A DNA stretch of 64,000 nucleotides, from assembly GCA_963751335.1 (NCBI GenBank), contig CAVVUB010000001.1:372001-436000 (forward strand), in the 5' to 3' direction. The notes below the pieces were generated by a model that saw only the letters and a list, made by a program, of their open reading frames with translations, had not been told where the DNA came from and did no database searches. Made by a program: the position numbers and the translations under genes. This DNA comes from Bog-473 sp963751335 (GTDB taxonomy: Bacteria > Actinomycetota > Acidimicrobiia > Acidimicrobiales > RAAP-2). Shown in pieces: positions 35,538-46,035 of the stretch. The first letter of the stretch is position 1, and each line of letters begins with the position of its first letter.

Positions 35538-36723
35538 CGCGTCGGCGGCCGAAGATCTCGCGTACCTGTGCCACGTCCTTGTCCCCCCGACCCGAGAGGG
35601 TGATCATCACGGTCGATCCCGCCGGCAGCGCGTCCGTTCCGGCCGACCGCGCCACCCAAGCCACCGCGTGGGCCGACTCGAGCGCAGGGATGATCCCCTC
35701 GGTGTGGCTGAGCAGCCGGAAGGCCTCGAGCACTTCCTCGTCCCCGGCGGTCGAGTACTCGGCCCGTCCGATCGCCGCCAGATGCGCGTGCTCGGGCCCG
35801 AGCCCGGGGTAGTCGAGGCCCGCCGAGATGGACTCGGCCTCCTCGATCTGCCCCGCCTCGTCCTGGAGGAGCTGGGAGTACATGCCGTGGAGTACCCCGG
35901 GAATCCCGTTGGTGATGGCGGCTCCACCCTCGGCCTCGACTCCGACCAAGCGCGCCTCGGTCTCGACGAAACCGGCAAAGGTTCCGGCCGCGTTCGAGCC
36001 ACCACCGACACAGGCCACCACCACGTCGGGCTCGGCTCCTCCCAGCAGGGCACGGCACTGCGCAGCCGCCTCCTCCCCCACGATGCGCTGGAACTGGCGC
36101 ACCATGTAGGGGAAGGGATGGGGCCCCATCACCGACCCGAGGCAATAGTGCGTCGTGTCGACCGTGGCCACCCACTCACGCATCGCCTCGTTCACCGCGT
36201 CCTTCAGGGTCCGGCTTCCCGAGGTCACCGTGCGCACCTCGGCGCCCAGGAGCTCCATTCGAAAGACGTTCAATTCCTGACGTTTGGTGTCCACCTCGCC
36301 CATGAAGACGGTGCACTCGAGCCCGAAGAGTGCGGCCGCCGTGGCCGACGCCACCCCGTGCTGCCCCGCTCCTGTCTCGGCGATCATCCGCGTCTTGCCC
36401 ATGCGCCTGGTGAGCAGCGCCTGCCCGACAACGTTGTTGAGCTTGTGCGATCCCGTGTGCGCCAGGTCCTCGCGCTTGAGGAGGACACGCACCCCGAGCC
36501 GCTCGGACAGCCGCTTGCACTCGGTCACGGGCGTCGGACGGCCGCCGTAGTCGCGCAGCAGGCCCGCAAGCTCGTCGCGGAACGCAGGATCAGCCCAGGC
36601 GTCGTCGAACCACTTCTCGAGCTCGAGACAGGCCGTCATGAGCGACTCGGGGACGAAACGGCCCCCGAACTCGCCGAAACGACCATCCTCTCCGGGGCGT
36701 TCCGTGCGGTCTGCCGCGCTCAT
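35530..36723 (-). CDS. trpB: Tryptophan synthase beta subunit
   Basis: PLP enzyme that condenses indole with serine. The 397-residue protein has the PLP lysine in EDLAHTGSHKLNNVVGQALL, the phosphate-binding loop VVACVGGGSNAAGTF and the indole-channel motif LFGLECTVFMGEVD, the TrpB1 type that pairs with TrpA. ATGA overlap with trpF upstream and 8-base overlap with trpA downstream indicate coupled translation, consistent with the alpha2-beta2 complex. Confidence 0.96.
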   Translation of the reverse strand: MSAADRTERPGEDGRFGEFGGRFVPESLMTACLELEKWFDDAWADPAFRDELAGLLRDYGGRPTPVTECKRLSERLGVRVLLKREDLAHTGSHKLNNVVGQALLTRRMGKTRMIAETGAGQHGVASATAAALFGLECTVFMGEVDTKRQELNVFRMELLGAEVRTVTSGSRTLKDAVNEAMREWVATVDTTHYCLGSVMGPHPFPYMVRQFQRIVGEEAAAQCRALLGGAEPDVVVACVGGGSNAAGTFAGFVETEARLVGVEAEGGAAITNGIPGVLHGMYSQLLQDEAGQIEEAESISAGLDYPGLGPEHAHLAAIGRAEYSTAGDEEVLEAFRLLSHTEGIIPALESAHAVAWVARSAGTDALPAGSTVMITLSGRGDKDVAQVREIFGRRRDG

Positions 36724-37403
36724 CCGTCCCGCCAGTCGTAGGGCTCTCCGGCCACCGGCACCTCCGGCACATTGCGCAGCGCGGCGTCGGCCGCCGCTCG
36801 GCGCGCCTTGACGATGAAGTCACGCAGGAGGAGCGGATCCTTTCGCCCCGGCGACGATTCGACCCCGGTGGCCACGTCCACCCCGGCCGGCCGCAGGTTG
36901 GCGACGGCCTGGGCGACGTTGTCGGGGCTCAGGCCTCCCGAGACGATGAGGCGGTGGGGGTCGACCACGCCCTCGGCCAGCCGCCAGTCGAAGACCTCAC
37001 CCGAGCCCGGGTTGTCGCCGTCGACCAGGAGGTAGTCGGCGCCGAACTCGTCGAAACGGCCGATGGCGCGCTCACCGGCCCGGAAGGCCTTGATCACGGT
37101 CGGCACCCGTCTGCGCACCCAGGTGGTCTCCTCGGCGGTCTCGTGACCATGCAGTTGTGCGGCGCCCAGTCCGGAGACGTAGATGGCCTCCACCACCCGC
37201 TGCGGCGCTTCGTCCCGGAAGACGCCGACGGTCAGGACGTGCTCGGGGAGGCGCTTGGCGATGTCGCCGGCCAACTGCACCGACACCTGCCGGGGCGAGG
37301 GGGCGAAGATGAAGCCGATGGCGGACGCACCCAGGCTCACCGCCAGCAGCGCGTCGGCCTCGGAGGTGACACCGCAGATCTTCACGAAGAAGTCCTCCCT
37401 CAT
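36720..37403 (-). CDS. trpF: Phosphoribosylanthranilate isomerase
   Basis: TIM barrel of 227 residues catalysing the Amadori rearrangement of phosphoribosylanthranilate. Catalytic Cys in FFVKICGVTS, then GFIFAPSPRQVS, VQLHG-type AAQLHGHE, general acid Asp in LLVDGDNPGSG, and phosphate-binding LIVSGGLSPDNV and DVATGVESSPGRKD. The C-terminus is extended by about 25 residues. A dedicated TrpF is notable because mycobacteria and streptomycetes use the bifunctional PriA instead. ATGA overlaps on both sides. Confidence 0.95.
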   Translation of the reverse strand: MREDFFVKICGVTSEADALLAVSLGASAIGFIFAPSPRQVSVQLAGDIAKRLPEHVLTVGVFRDEAPQRVVEAIYVSGLGAAQLHGHETAEETTWVRRRVPTVIKAFRAGERAIGRFDEFGADYLLVDGDNPGSGEVFDWRLAEGVVDPHRLIVSGGLSPDNVAQAVANLRPAGVDVATGVESSPGRKDPLLLRDFIVKARRAAADAALRNVPEVPVAGEPYDWRDG

Positions 37404-38188
37404 CGCGCGCCCACCGGATGCGCGATCAGCCGGCGCAGCTCGGCCGCCCGGTCGTCCGCCCGCACGAGGGTCTCGCCGACGAGGATGGCGTCGTAGCCGG
37501 CCTCAGCCAGCCGCCGGGCGTCCTCGCCGTTTCGGATCCCCGATTCCGCCACCGCCACGACATCGGGCGGAATGCGTGCCGCCAACGAGCACGCCCGCTC
37601 GTGGTCGACACTGAACGTCTTGAGGTCGCGCTGGTTCACCCCGATGACCCGGGCTTCGGCCCGCAGGGCCCGGTCGAGCTCGGCACCGTCGTGCACTTCG
37701 ACGAGGGCGGTCAGCGAGAGGGTTCGGGCCAGCTCAGAGAACCGGCGGAGCTCGTCGTCGTCGAGCGCCGCCACGATCAGGAGGACGGCGTCCGCCCCCA
37801 TGAGCCGGGCATCGGCGATGTCGGCCCCGCTCACGGTGAAGTCCTTGCGCAAGGCCGGGAGCCCGGATGCGTCCCGAGCGGCCACCAGGTCGGCTGGGGC
37901 GCCGCCGAAGTAGTCGGCGTCGGTCAGCACGGACAGGCACGCTGCTCCCCCGGCCACGTACTCCTTGGCCACCAGGTCGGGGTGCAGGGTCGGGTCGAGA
38001 TCGCCCTTCGAGGGCGAGCGCCGCTTGATCTCGGCGATGCAGGCCAGCCCCTCGCCGCGGAGCGCGGCGGCAAAGTTGCGGGGAGTTGTGGTCCTCGCGG
38101 CCCGTTCCACCAGCTCAGCCACGTCGCGGTGGTCGTCCGCAGCCTGGGCTCGATGGGTGGCGACGATCTCGCCCAGGTAGGTCGGCAT
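37400..38188 (-). CDS. trpC: Indole-3-glycerol phosphate synthase
   Basis: Closes the indole ring. The 262-residue TIM barrel has the catalytic Lys in IAEIKRRSPSKGDL, LSVLTDADYFGG, the second Lys in ALRKDFTV, the general base region in ALVEVHDGAEL and GVNQRDLKTF, and the phosphate-binding AESGIRNGEDA and VGETLV. The stop overlaps the trpF ATG. It begins 161 bases downstream of a small membrane protein gene, the largest gap in the supercluster, and could have its own promoter there. Confidence 0.95.
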   Translation of the reverse strand: MPTYLGEIVATHRAQAADDHRDVAELVERAARTTTPRNFAAALRGEGLACIAEIKRRSPSKGDLDPTLHPDLVAKEYVAGGAACLSVLTDADYFGGAPADLVAARDASGLPALRKDFTVSGADIADARLMGADAVLLIVAALDDDELRRFSELARTLSLTALVEVHDGAELDRALRAEARVIGVNQRDLKTFSVDHERACSLAARIPPDVVAVAESGIRNGEDARRLAEAGYDAILVGETLVRADDRAAELRRLIAHPVGAR

Positions 38189-38349
38189 GACACTTCAGCG
38201 TAGCGGCGGGCTCTTTCACCGCCGGTGCGCTCAGGCTCACGGGCATTGACGGTAGGGATCGACGGAGGCGTTCGACTCCCCCATGAGCCCCACGGCCGGT
38301 CAGGATCCTCCTGCACCGTCGCCCTCCCTGGCGCCGCGGGCGCCGGCGT

Positions 38350-38548
38350 TCAACGGGCGAAGAAGTGCCAGCCGAGGAACATCACGACGACGACCAGCAC
38401 GATGCGCGCGAACGGTCCGGTCGCCAAACGACGGATGACGTCGGACGGCCGGGCCTGCCCAGAATCACGACGGTACGAAAGCGCCCACAACACGAGCAGC
38501 GGCCGCCCCGAGCGCCGCCCACACCGCATAGAAGATGCCCGAGCTCAC
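38350..38548 (-). CDS. Small two-helix membrane protein, DUF6186-like, one frameshift
   Basis: Starts at GTG 38548 with SSGIFYAVWAALGA. Removing one C near 38485 continues the frame as LLVLWALSYRRDSGQARPSDVIRRLATGP and a second helix (ARIVLVVVVMFLGWHFFAR) to a stop at 38350. The result is about 65 residues with two membrane helices and a short basic cytoplasmic loop, resembling the DUF6186 family of actinobacteria. Function is unknown. Its GTG overlaps the stop of the upstream membrane protein (GTGA). Confidence 0.6.
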
Positions 38549-38958
38549 GCGTCGCTCCGCGCCGTGCCCGCAAGGACGACGAATGCGCACACGCAGAGCC
38601 ATCCGAAGAAGAGCACGAATTTGAGCACGTAGTAGCGGTCCACCGCATCGACCATGGAGCTCAGGGTCGGATGGTCGGCTCGGCTCCCCCGCGCCGCGTA
38701 CACCGCGACCTCCCATACGACCATCGCCACTCCGAGGATGATCCAGTCACGGAAGGGGTGGCGTCCCGATGGGCGAACCGGCCGAGGATGCAGGGGCCAG
38801 CGGGCCACGGCCAGCGCACCGAGGAGGACGATGGGGATCGCCGTCATCACGTTGGCCGCCAGGGAGAACGGCGTGGTGGCCGCCGCGCCCAGCGCGTAAG
38901 CCACCCCGGCTACCACCAGCGCCGCTCTCCCCAAACCGGCAGGCGCTCGCGTGGTCAT
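38545..38958 (-). CDS. Four-helix membrane protein of unknown function
   Basis: A 137-residue protein with about four hydrophobic segments (LVVAGVAYALGAAATTPFSL, VMTAIPIVLLGALAVARWPL, WIILGVAMVVWEVAVYAA, LKFVLFFGWLCVCAFVVLAG) and a conserved-looking HPFRDW loop before helix three. I do not recognise the family with certainty. It lies 6 bases after ygfZ and overlaps the next small membrane protein gene, so all are cotranscribed. No obvious link to tryptophan or histidine synthesis. Confidence 0.65.
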   Translation of the reverse strand: MTTRAPAGLGRAALVVAGVAYALGAAATTPFSLAANVMTAIPIVLLGALAVARWPLHPRPVRPSGRHPFRDWIILGVAMVVWEVAVYAARGSRADHPTLSSMVDAVDRYYVLKFVLFFGWLCVCAFVVLAGTARSDA

Positions 38959-38964
38959 GCTTCT

Positions 38965-39930
38965 TCAGGCCAGCGGCAATTGGGCGACGCGGGCCCGCCG
39001 CGACTTGCCGATGCCGTCACCGGTCCGCAGACGGATCGGGCCGGGCGCCTCGACGCTGCGGTGGAGGTAGCCGAGTCCGACCCACCCGCCGAGCTCGCTG
39101 CTCCGGGCCGCGGAGGTCACCGTGCCCACCACTTTGTCGTCCGCGGCACCGTCGCCGTCGGGGGGTTCCCCGGGGTGCAGGGTCATGCCGCGGACCAACG
39201 GCTCGTCATCGGCCGGCGTGACCAGTCCGACCAGGCGGCGGGGCACGTTCGAGCCCCGCGCCTCGATCCGCGCCACCAGCTCCTGGCCGGTGTAACACCC
39301 CTTGGTGAAGCTGACCGTGCGTTCCACCAGGCCGGTTTCGGCCGGGATGGTCTTGGCCGTGAGCTCGGCGCCCATGGCCGGCACCCCCGCCACGATCCGG
39401 CACGCTTCGACCGCGTCGGCCCCGCAGCGCACCAGGCCGGCAGGGAGCTCGTCCGGGCCGAGCACGACGTCGGCCGGGCCGAGCAGGTCCACGCCCGTCC
39501 ATCCGTTCCACTCGAAAGGCAGCGCCAAGACACCATGCTCGGTGAGGGCGCCCAACAGCGTTGCGGCCGCCTCGGGTACCGCCGGCCCGCGGAGCGAGAG
39601 GCAGCGCCAGTCGAGCGACTCGAGCTCGACCTTGGACCTGAGCAGGAAGCGGCGCAGGCGCGCCGCCACCGTCTCGCCGAAGCCTCCGTCCACGTCGAGC
39701 ACAAATCCGTGACCGTCGGTCCGGGTGACCCGGAGCAAGGCCGTGAGCTTCCCGTCGGGTTCGAGGAGCAGCGAGTCAGCCGACGCCCCCACGGCCAGCG
39801 GATCGAGGTCCTGGCTGAGCTGTCCCTGCAGGTACGTCTCGGCGTCCGGCCCCCGCACGGCCAGCACGTCGCGCACGGTCCGGTAGGCGCCGGCGCCGCG
39901 GCGCAGTGCCTCGGTCTCGACGTCGTTCAT
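38965..39930 (-). CDS. ygfZ: Folate-binding YgfZ/GcvT-like protein
   Basis: Protein of about 321 residues of the family that uses a folate to help repair or assemble iron-sulfur clusters. The hallmark KGCYTGQELVARIEARG is present, with the family Cys. The N-terminus (VRGPDAETYLQGQLSQDL) matches the GcvT fold, and the C-terminal barrel follows. ATG at 39930 overlaps the trpE stop (ATGA). Location next to an Fe-S-independent amino-acid operon gives no functional clue, though YgfZ genes often lie in housekeeping clusters in this phylum. Confidence 0.85.
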   Translation of the reverse strand: MNDVETEALRRGAGAYRTVRDVLAVRGPDAETYLQGQLSQDLDPLAVGASADSLLLEPDGKLTALLRVTRTDGHGFVLDVDGGFGETVAARLRRFLLRSKVELESLDWRCLSLRGPAVPEAAATLLGALTEHGVLALPFEWNGWTGVDLLGPADVVLGPDELPAGLVRCGADAVEACRIVAGVPAMGAELTAKTIPAETGLVERTVSFTKGCYTGQELVARIEARGSNVPRRLVGLVTPADDEPLVRGMTLHPGEPPDGDGAADDKVVGTVTSAARSSELGGWVGLGYLHRSVEAPGPIRLRTGDGIGKSRRARVAQLPLA

Positions 39931-41469
39931 TGCGTCACCCGGGCCGCACGCATGCGGCGCGCTGCCGTGACGGCCACCAGCAACGCCCCGGCCTTGTGGG
40001 CGCACTCTTCATCTTCGGATTGGGGGTCGCTGTCGGCCACGATGCCCGCGCCGGCCTGCACGCTGGCCCGGCCGTCCGGGGTCACGACCATGGTCCGGAT
40101 GGCGATCGCCGTGTCCAAGTTTCCAGAGAAGTCGATGTAGCCGACGACACCGCCGTACACGCAGCGCTTGGTCGGCTCGAGCTCGTCGATGATCTCCATG
40201 GCGCGCACCTTGGGTGCACCGGAGAGGGTCCCGGCCGGGAGGGTGGCCCGCAGCACGTCGATGGGGCCCTTACCCTCCGAGAGTTCGCCCGACACCTGCG
40301 ACGTGATGTGCATGATGTGGCTGTAGCGCTCGATCGTCATGAGCTCGTCGACCTTCTCGGTCCCGAAGCGCACGACCCGCCCGACATCGTTGCGGGCCAG
40401 GTCGACCAGCATGATGTGCTCGGCCAGCTCTTTGGGATCTTCGGCCAGCTCGCCCTCGAGCAAGCGATCGTGTTGTTCGTTCTCCCCGCGGGGACGCGAG
40501 CCGGCGATCGGACGCGAGATCACGACCTTGTCCCGCAGGCGCACCATCGGCTCGGGCGACGCCCCGACCACCGTCACCTCCGGGAAGCGGAGGAAGTAGA
40601 GGTAGGGGCTCGGGTTGAGCAGGCGCAGGGCGCGGTAGACGTCGAACGGATCGGCCTCGAGCGTCAGGTCGTAGCGCTGCGACAGCACCACCTGGAAGAT
40701 GTCACCGACCCGGATGTGTTCCTTGGCCGCCTCGATCGACCCCATGTACTCAGCGGATGTCATCGTCCGCTGCCGCCGCCGCCTTCTCGAGTCCGGCCGG
40801 GGGGGCCCCCACCATCTCACCGGGCTGCGAGCGCGCGCAGTCGGCCGCCAGCTGGCGCAGGCGGGCGCACGCACCCTCGTATGCCTCGGACACCTGGACC
40901 GGATCCGGCACGCCACCGGACCCTGGGGGCACCACCACGTTGTCCACCAGGACGATGCGCTGGCGCCAATGGTCGAAGGCGCAGAACTGCCCGATCACGA
41001 CGAGCGCCGCGTCAGGATGACCCAGGTCGTCGGCCGGCGGGTGGGGAGACGCTCCACCTCGCGCACGACGTCGTAACCCAGGTAGCCGACGAGGCCCCCG
41101 TGCAGGGGTGGCAGGCCGTTCAGGCTCGGCGATTCGAAGCGGGTCACCAGCGCCTCGACCGCGGCGAGGATACCGTCGTCGGACGGGGACAGGCCCAGCT
41201 GGCCGGTGGTCTCGACCCGGCGACCCCGGGCGGTCAGGGTGGCCAGCGGCTGGCGCCCCACGAACGAGTAACGACCCCACCGCTCGCCGCCTTCCACCGA
41301 TTCGAAGAGGAAACCTTCGCCCTCCCCCACGACGTTGGCGAAGCAGGCGACCGGCGTGAGCGTGTCCGCCACCACCTCACACCAGACGGGCACGATCTCG
41401 TGCTCCTTGGCCAGCGCGGCGAACTCGGCCGGATCAGGCCTGAAGTCGAGGACGGCCGCGGCCGGTCAT
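39927..41469 (-). CDS. trpE: Anthranilate synthase component I, several insertions
   Basis: Makes anthranilate from chorismate with glutamine amidotransferase TrpG, which is not in the window. The N-terminal regulatory domain has VPVWCEVVADTLTPV and SFLFES-like GFLFESVEGGERWGRYSF, the Trp-binding site region. The catalytic domain has VGDIFQVVLSQRY, PSPYLYFLRF, GASPEPMV, RPIAGSRPRG and AGTLSGAPKVRAMEIID plus QAGAGIVADSDP. Frame breaks near 41455, 41025 and 40765 are removable (one, two and one bases). ATG at 41469 follows hisI by 7 bases. Isochorismate synthase is excluded by the regulatory domain and his/trp context. Confidence 0.92.
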
Positions 41470-41476
41470 CGGCACC

Positions 41477-41866
41477 TCACGGCACCGGCACGCCCGGACC
41501 GCTGCCGACGGTGCGGTAGAAGCAGGTGCGCTCGCCCGTGTGGCAGGCGCCGCGCCCGTGCTGGTCCACCAGCACGACGAGCGCGTCGCCGTCGCAGTCC
41601 ATGCGCACCTCGCGCACGTACTGGCGGTCACCCGAGGTCTCGCCCTTCTGCCAGTACTCCTGGCGGCTCCGGCTGTAGAACCACGAACGACCCGTGGCCA
41701 GGGTCCGGCGCAGCGCCTCCGCGTCCATGTACGCCATGGTCAGGACGGTGCCGTCGCCGGCGTCCTGGACGATGGCGGGTACCAGGCCGTCACCCTTGGC
41801 GAAGTCGACCTCGGCCACGAGCGCCTCGTCGGTGCGGAGCGGCACCCCCTCGGGTACGGCGCTCAA
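41477..41866 (-). CDS. hisI: Phosphoribosyl-AMP cyclohydrolase
   Basis: Third step of histidine synthesis. A 129-residue protein, the stand-alone HisI length without a fused HisE. Motifs: VLTMAYMDAEALRRTL, WFYSRSRQEYWQKGETSGD, then the metal site VRMDCDGDALVVLVDQHG and ACHTGERTCFYR carrying the zinc-binding cysteines. ATG overlaps the stop of the GroES-like gene (ATGA). Confidence 0.95.
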   Translation of the reverse strand: MSAVPEGVPLRTDEALVAEVDFAKGDGLVPAIVQDAGDGTVLTMAYMDAEALRRTLATGRSWFYSRSRQEYWQKGETSGDRQYVREVRMDCDGDALVVLVDQHGRGACHTGERTCFYRTVGSGPGVPVP

Positions 41867-42243
41867 AGGTAGAGCCCTGTGCCACTGTCGTTGCGGGGCG
41901 AGGCGATGGCGTGGATGTCGCGCTCTCGCAGAATCACGTACTCCTCGCCGTGCACCTCGACCTCGAACCGGTCCTCAGGGTTGAACAGGACGGTGTCACC
42001 GATCTTGACGGTGCGCACGTGAGGACCCACGGCGACCGCCTCGGCCCAGGTCAGGCGGCGGCTGATCTGGGCGGTGGCCGGGATGAGGATGCCCGCTCGG
42101 GACCGGCGCTCGCCGTCCGTGGGGGAAATCTGCACCATGACCCGGTCGAAGAGCACCGAGATCGGCTGCTTGTCAGCCGCCGCGGCCTCGGTTGCTCCGT
42201 TCTTCCTTGTCGACGTGGGCACCCTCTCACGGTACCGCACCAA
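41863..42243 (-). CDS. GroES-like (Cpn10-fold) protein inside the his operon
   Basis: A 126-residue protein (119 if the GTG at 42222 is used) whose central 95 residues match the co-chaperonin fold: VLFDRVMVQISPTD, AGILIPATAQ, AEAVAVGPHV, VKIGDTVLFNPED and EEYVILRERDIHAI. The mobile-loop region that binds GroEL is RRSRAGILIPATAQISRRL, longer and more basic than in standard GroES, and lacks the usual hydrophobic tripeptide context. It has a charged N-terminal extension and a C-terminal tail. No groEL is adjacent. ATGA overlap with hisI and a gap of about 15 bases to hisF make it part of the operon. Whether it still works with GroEL is open. Confidence 0.75.
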   Translation of the reverse strand: MVRYRERVPTSTRKNGATEAAAADKQPISVLFDRVMVQISPTDGERRSRAGILIPATAQISRRLTWAEAVAVGPHVRTVKIGDTVLFNPEDRFEVEVHGEEYVILRERDIHAIASPRNDSGTGLYL

Positions 42244-42257
42244 GGTGTCGTTCCAGG

Positions 42258-43003
<746 letters not shown>

Positions 43004-43022
<19 letters not shown>

Positions 43023-43762
43023 GCGGCCAGTCCTTCCTCGACGCTGAAGCGGCCCTCGACGATGGCCTTGCCGACGATGGCCCCGGCCACCCGGCGCCCG
43101 TACGCGGCCAGATCCGCCAGTGCGGCCAGGTCCGACAGTGAGGCCACGCCACCGGAAGCCACAACGGGGAGCGCCGTCTCGGCCAGGAGCGCGGCCAGCC
43201 CGGAGAGGTCTGGGCCTTCGAGCATGCCGTCGCGGGCCACCGCCGTGGCCACGACGGCCCCGATGGGTTCGTCGCCCCACAGCGCGAGCAGTTCGGTCAC
43301 CGCTCGGCCCGAACCCTGGCTCCAACCGTGCCCCAGCGCCTCGGCCGCGCCGTCGTCGCCCGTCCGGTAGTCCAAGCCCACGGCCACCCGCCCGGGCCAG
43401 CGCCTGGCGCAGCGCGCGGCCAGGTCGGGCTCCTCGAGCGCGGCAGTGCCCAACACGACCCTGGTCACCCCAGTGGTGAGGAGGTCGGCCGCCGTCTCCT
43501 CCGAACGGATGCCGCCACCCGTCTGCACCCGCACGCCGGCTGCCGAGGCCAGCTCCACGATCCGGCTCAGCGCGCCGCGCTCGTGGGACAGGCCGGTGCG
43601 CGCCGCGTCGAGGTCGACCACGTGAATCCAGGTGGCGCCGGCGTCGATGTAGCGGGCGGCCAGCGCCAGCGGGTCGCCATAGCGCGCCTCGCGTGCGAAG
43701 TCGCCCTGGGTCAGGCGCACGGCCTCGCCGCCGCGGAGGTCGATCGCCGGCATGAGTTCCAT
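43004..43762 (-). CDS. hisA: ProFAR isomerase
   Basis: Isomerises ProFAR to PRFAR. The half-barrel-duplicated TIM barrel of 252 residues has the catalytic Asp in LMPAIDLRGGEAVRL, IHVVDLDAARTG, phosphate-binding VQTGGGIRSEETA, and the second acid in the barrel, with VVASGGVASLSDL at the C-terminal half. Since trpF is present in the same cluster, it probably works only in histidine synthesis and not as PriA; this is inference. It overlaps hisH by one base and hisF by 19. Confidence 0.93.
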
Positions 43763-44379
43763 CACGCCGCCTGGGCCACGAAGTTCGCCAACAACGCCAG
43801 ACCCGCCGTGCCCGACTTCTCGGGGTGGAACTGGGCACCCCACAGCGCGCCCCGGTTCGCCAGGGCCGCCACCCGGCCCCCGTAGTCGCACACGGCGACC
43901 GTCTCCGCGCCGACCGGTGGCGCGAACGAGTGGACGAAGTAGACCCAGGGCCGTGGGCCCAGTCCCTCGAGCAGGGCGGGCACGTCGGTCCCGCTGGGCT
44001 CCAGCATGTTCCACTGCATCTGCGGGTGTTTCACCCCCACCGGCAACGACTTCACCGCGCCGGGGAACACCCCGAGACCCGTGGCACCCGGGCTCTCCAC
44101 CGAGGACTCGTAGAGCAACTGAAAGCCGACGCACACACCGAAGAACGGAACGCCGGCCGCGATGGCCTCGCGGGCCGGTGCTTCGAGCCCGCTCTCCCGC
44201 AGCGCCTGGGCGCAGGAACCGAAGGCACCCACTCCCGGTAGCACCACGGCGTCGGCCGCCTCGACATCGCTAACCTCGGTGACGAGCCGGGCCGCCGCGC
44301 CCACATGCTGGAGCGCCTTCTCCGCCGAGCGCAGGTTGCCGATGCCGTAGTCGAGGACGGCCACGCGCGGTCCGCTCAC
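43762..44379 (-). CDS. hisH: Imidazole glycerol phosphate synthase glutaminase subunit
   Basis: Class I glutamine amidotransferase of 205 residues supplying ammonia to HisF. The nucleophile Cys is in FFGVCVGFQLLYE, the oxyanion region in LPGVGAFGSC, and the His-Glu pair in WGAQFHPEKSG. GTG at 44379 overlaps the hisB stop (GTGA). The Cys-elbow sequence GVCVGF is a normal HisH variant of GICLGM. Confidence 0.95.
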   Translation of the reverse strand: MSGPRVAVLDYGIGNLRSAEKALQHVGAAARLVTEVSDVEAADAVVLPGVGAFGSCAQALRESGLEAPAREAIAAGVPFFGVCVGFQLLYESSVESPGATGLGVFPGAVKSLPVGVKHPQMQWNMLEPSGTDVPALLEGLGPRPWVYFVHSFAPPVGAETVAVCDYGGRVAALANRGALWGAQFHPEKSGTAGLALLANFVAQAA

Positions 44380-44973
44380 AGGCTCCCCTTGGTCGAGGGA
44401 ATGCCACCTCCCTCGACGCGCACCGCGTCGCGCAGGCAGCGGGCCACCCCCTTGAAGCTGGCCTCGAGCATGTGGTGGGTGTTCTTGCCCTCGACCCGCC
44501 GAATGTGCAGCGTGATGTTGGCCGCCGTCACGAAGGCTCGCCAGAACTCCTCGGCCAGCTGGGGGTCGAACGGTGGCGTGCCCAGACCCGGCGTATCCGG
44601 AGCGAAGTCCAGACCGTAGGCCAGGTAGGGCCGGCCCGAGATGTCCAGGGCCACGGCCACGAGCGCCTCGTCGAGCGGCAGCAGCATGGAGGCGAAGCGA
44701 CGGATCCCCGCCTTGTCGCCGAGTGCCTCGGCCAGGCAACCGCCGAGCACGATGCCGACGTCCTCCACCGTGTGGTGGGCGTCGATGTGCAGGTCGCCGT
44801 CGGCCTTGACCGCGAGATCGAAGGAGCCGTGCTTGCCCAGTTGCTCGAGCATGTGGTCGAAGAATGGCAACCCCGTCGAGACCGCGGTCTGGCCCGACCC
44901 CGTCGAGATCGAGCGCGAGGGCGATCGTCGTCTCCTTGGTGGCGCGGTCCTTGCTGGCACGGCGGCTGGTCAC
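44376..44973 (-). CDS. hisB: Imidazoleglycerol-phosphate dehydratase, one frameshift
   Basis: Dehydrates IGP using two Mn ions. Monofunctional type of about 198 residues with metal motifs DHMLEQLGKHG, DAHHTVEDVGIVLG and the second pair in EGKNTHHMLEASFKG. Start GTG 44973 overlaps the hisC stop. One extra G near 44900 breaks the frame; without it the N-terminus reads ATKETTIALALDLDGSGQTAVSTGLPFFDHML, the expected sequence. Confidence 0.93.
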
Positions 44974-46035
44974 AGGCTCTCCTTCAACGCGTGCAGGAAG
45001 CGGTCATTCTCCTCCGGCGTGCCGATGGTGACGCGCAGGCAGCCCTTGAGCCCGTCCCAGCTCGCACAGTTGCGGATGAGGACCGAACGATCGAGCACGG
45101 CACGCCAGACGTCGTCCGCGTCGCAGCCGGCGCGGCCGGAACAGGATGAAGTTCGCGTCCGAGGGCCAGCTGTCCACGGGTAGGTCGGCCAGGGCCGCAG
45201 CCACCCGTCCCCGCTCTTCGGAGATGCGGGCCACCCGCGCCTCCATCTCGGGCTTGTGGCGCAGCGCCAGCAGTCCGGCCAGTTGGGTCTGCACGGAAAG
45301 GTGGTACGGCAGGACCACAGCCTCGCAGGCCACGACGACGGCCGGGTCGGCCACGAGGTAACCCAGGCGGGCGCCGGCCAGCGCCCACGTCTTTGAGAAG
45401 GTGCGCGTCACCACCAGCCCGGGCTGGCCTGGACCCCGCAGGGCCAGCGCGCTCCAAGGCGAGAACTGCCCGTAGGCCTCGTCCACGACCACCAGACCGG
45501 GAGCGGCCGCCACCACCGCCTCCACCGTCGCCGGGGGCTCCGCCCGCCCGGTGGGGTTGTTCGGCGAGCAGAGGAAGGTCACGTCGGGTGCACTCGAGGC
45601 GATCAACGCCTGCGCCTCGCTCGGATCGATCTGGAAGTCGTCGTCGCGCCCGCCCTCGACCACCGCGGTGCCGGTGAGGCGGGCGATGTGCGAGTGCAGC
45701 GCGTAGGTGGGCTCGAAGACGAGAGCCCGCCGGCCCGGCCCGCCAAAGGCGAGCAGGAGGCTCTGGAGCACCTCGTTCGAACCGTTGGCGCAGAAGATCT
45801 CCTCCGGCGTCACCCCGTGCAGGTCGGCCAAGGCCTGGCGCAGCTCGGTCGCCGGTCGGTCGGGATACCGGTGGAAGGAGACGTCGGCCAGCGCGTCCAG
45901 CAGCTCTTGGCGCCACTCGTCGGGAGGAGCGAAGGGGGACTCGTTCGTGTTGAGCCGCACCTCGGCCTCCACCTGGGGCGAGTGGTAGCCCTCACCCAGG
46001 TCGAGATCGGGCCGGACCGGCGGCACCGCGCTCAC
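44970..46035 (-). CDS. hisC: Histidinol-phosphate aminotransferase, one frameshift
   Basis: PLP fold-type I aminotransferase of about 355 residues. Substrate-side RLNTNESPFAPP, PLP-phosphate segment FCANGSNEVLQ, CSPNNPTGR, Asp in VVVDEAYGQF and Schiff-base Lys in VTRTFSKTWALAGARLGY. A frame break near 45143 is repairable and the corrected C-terminus reads LIRNCASWDGLKGCLRVTIGTPEEN. GTG 46035 overlaps the hisD stop; the stop overlaps hisB. Confidence 0.93.

Noticed and set aside
39906..41519. 537-residue forward frame opposite trpE and ygfZ
   Set aside because: Shadow of trpE and ygfZ, which have complete family motifs; no recognisable protein in the forward frame.
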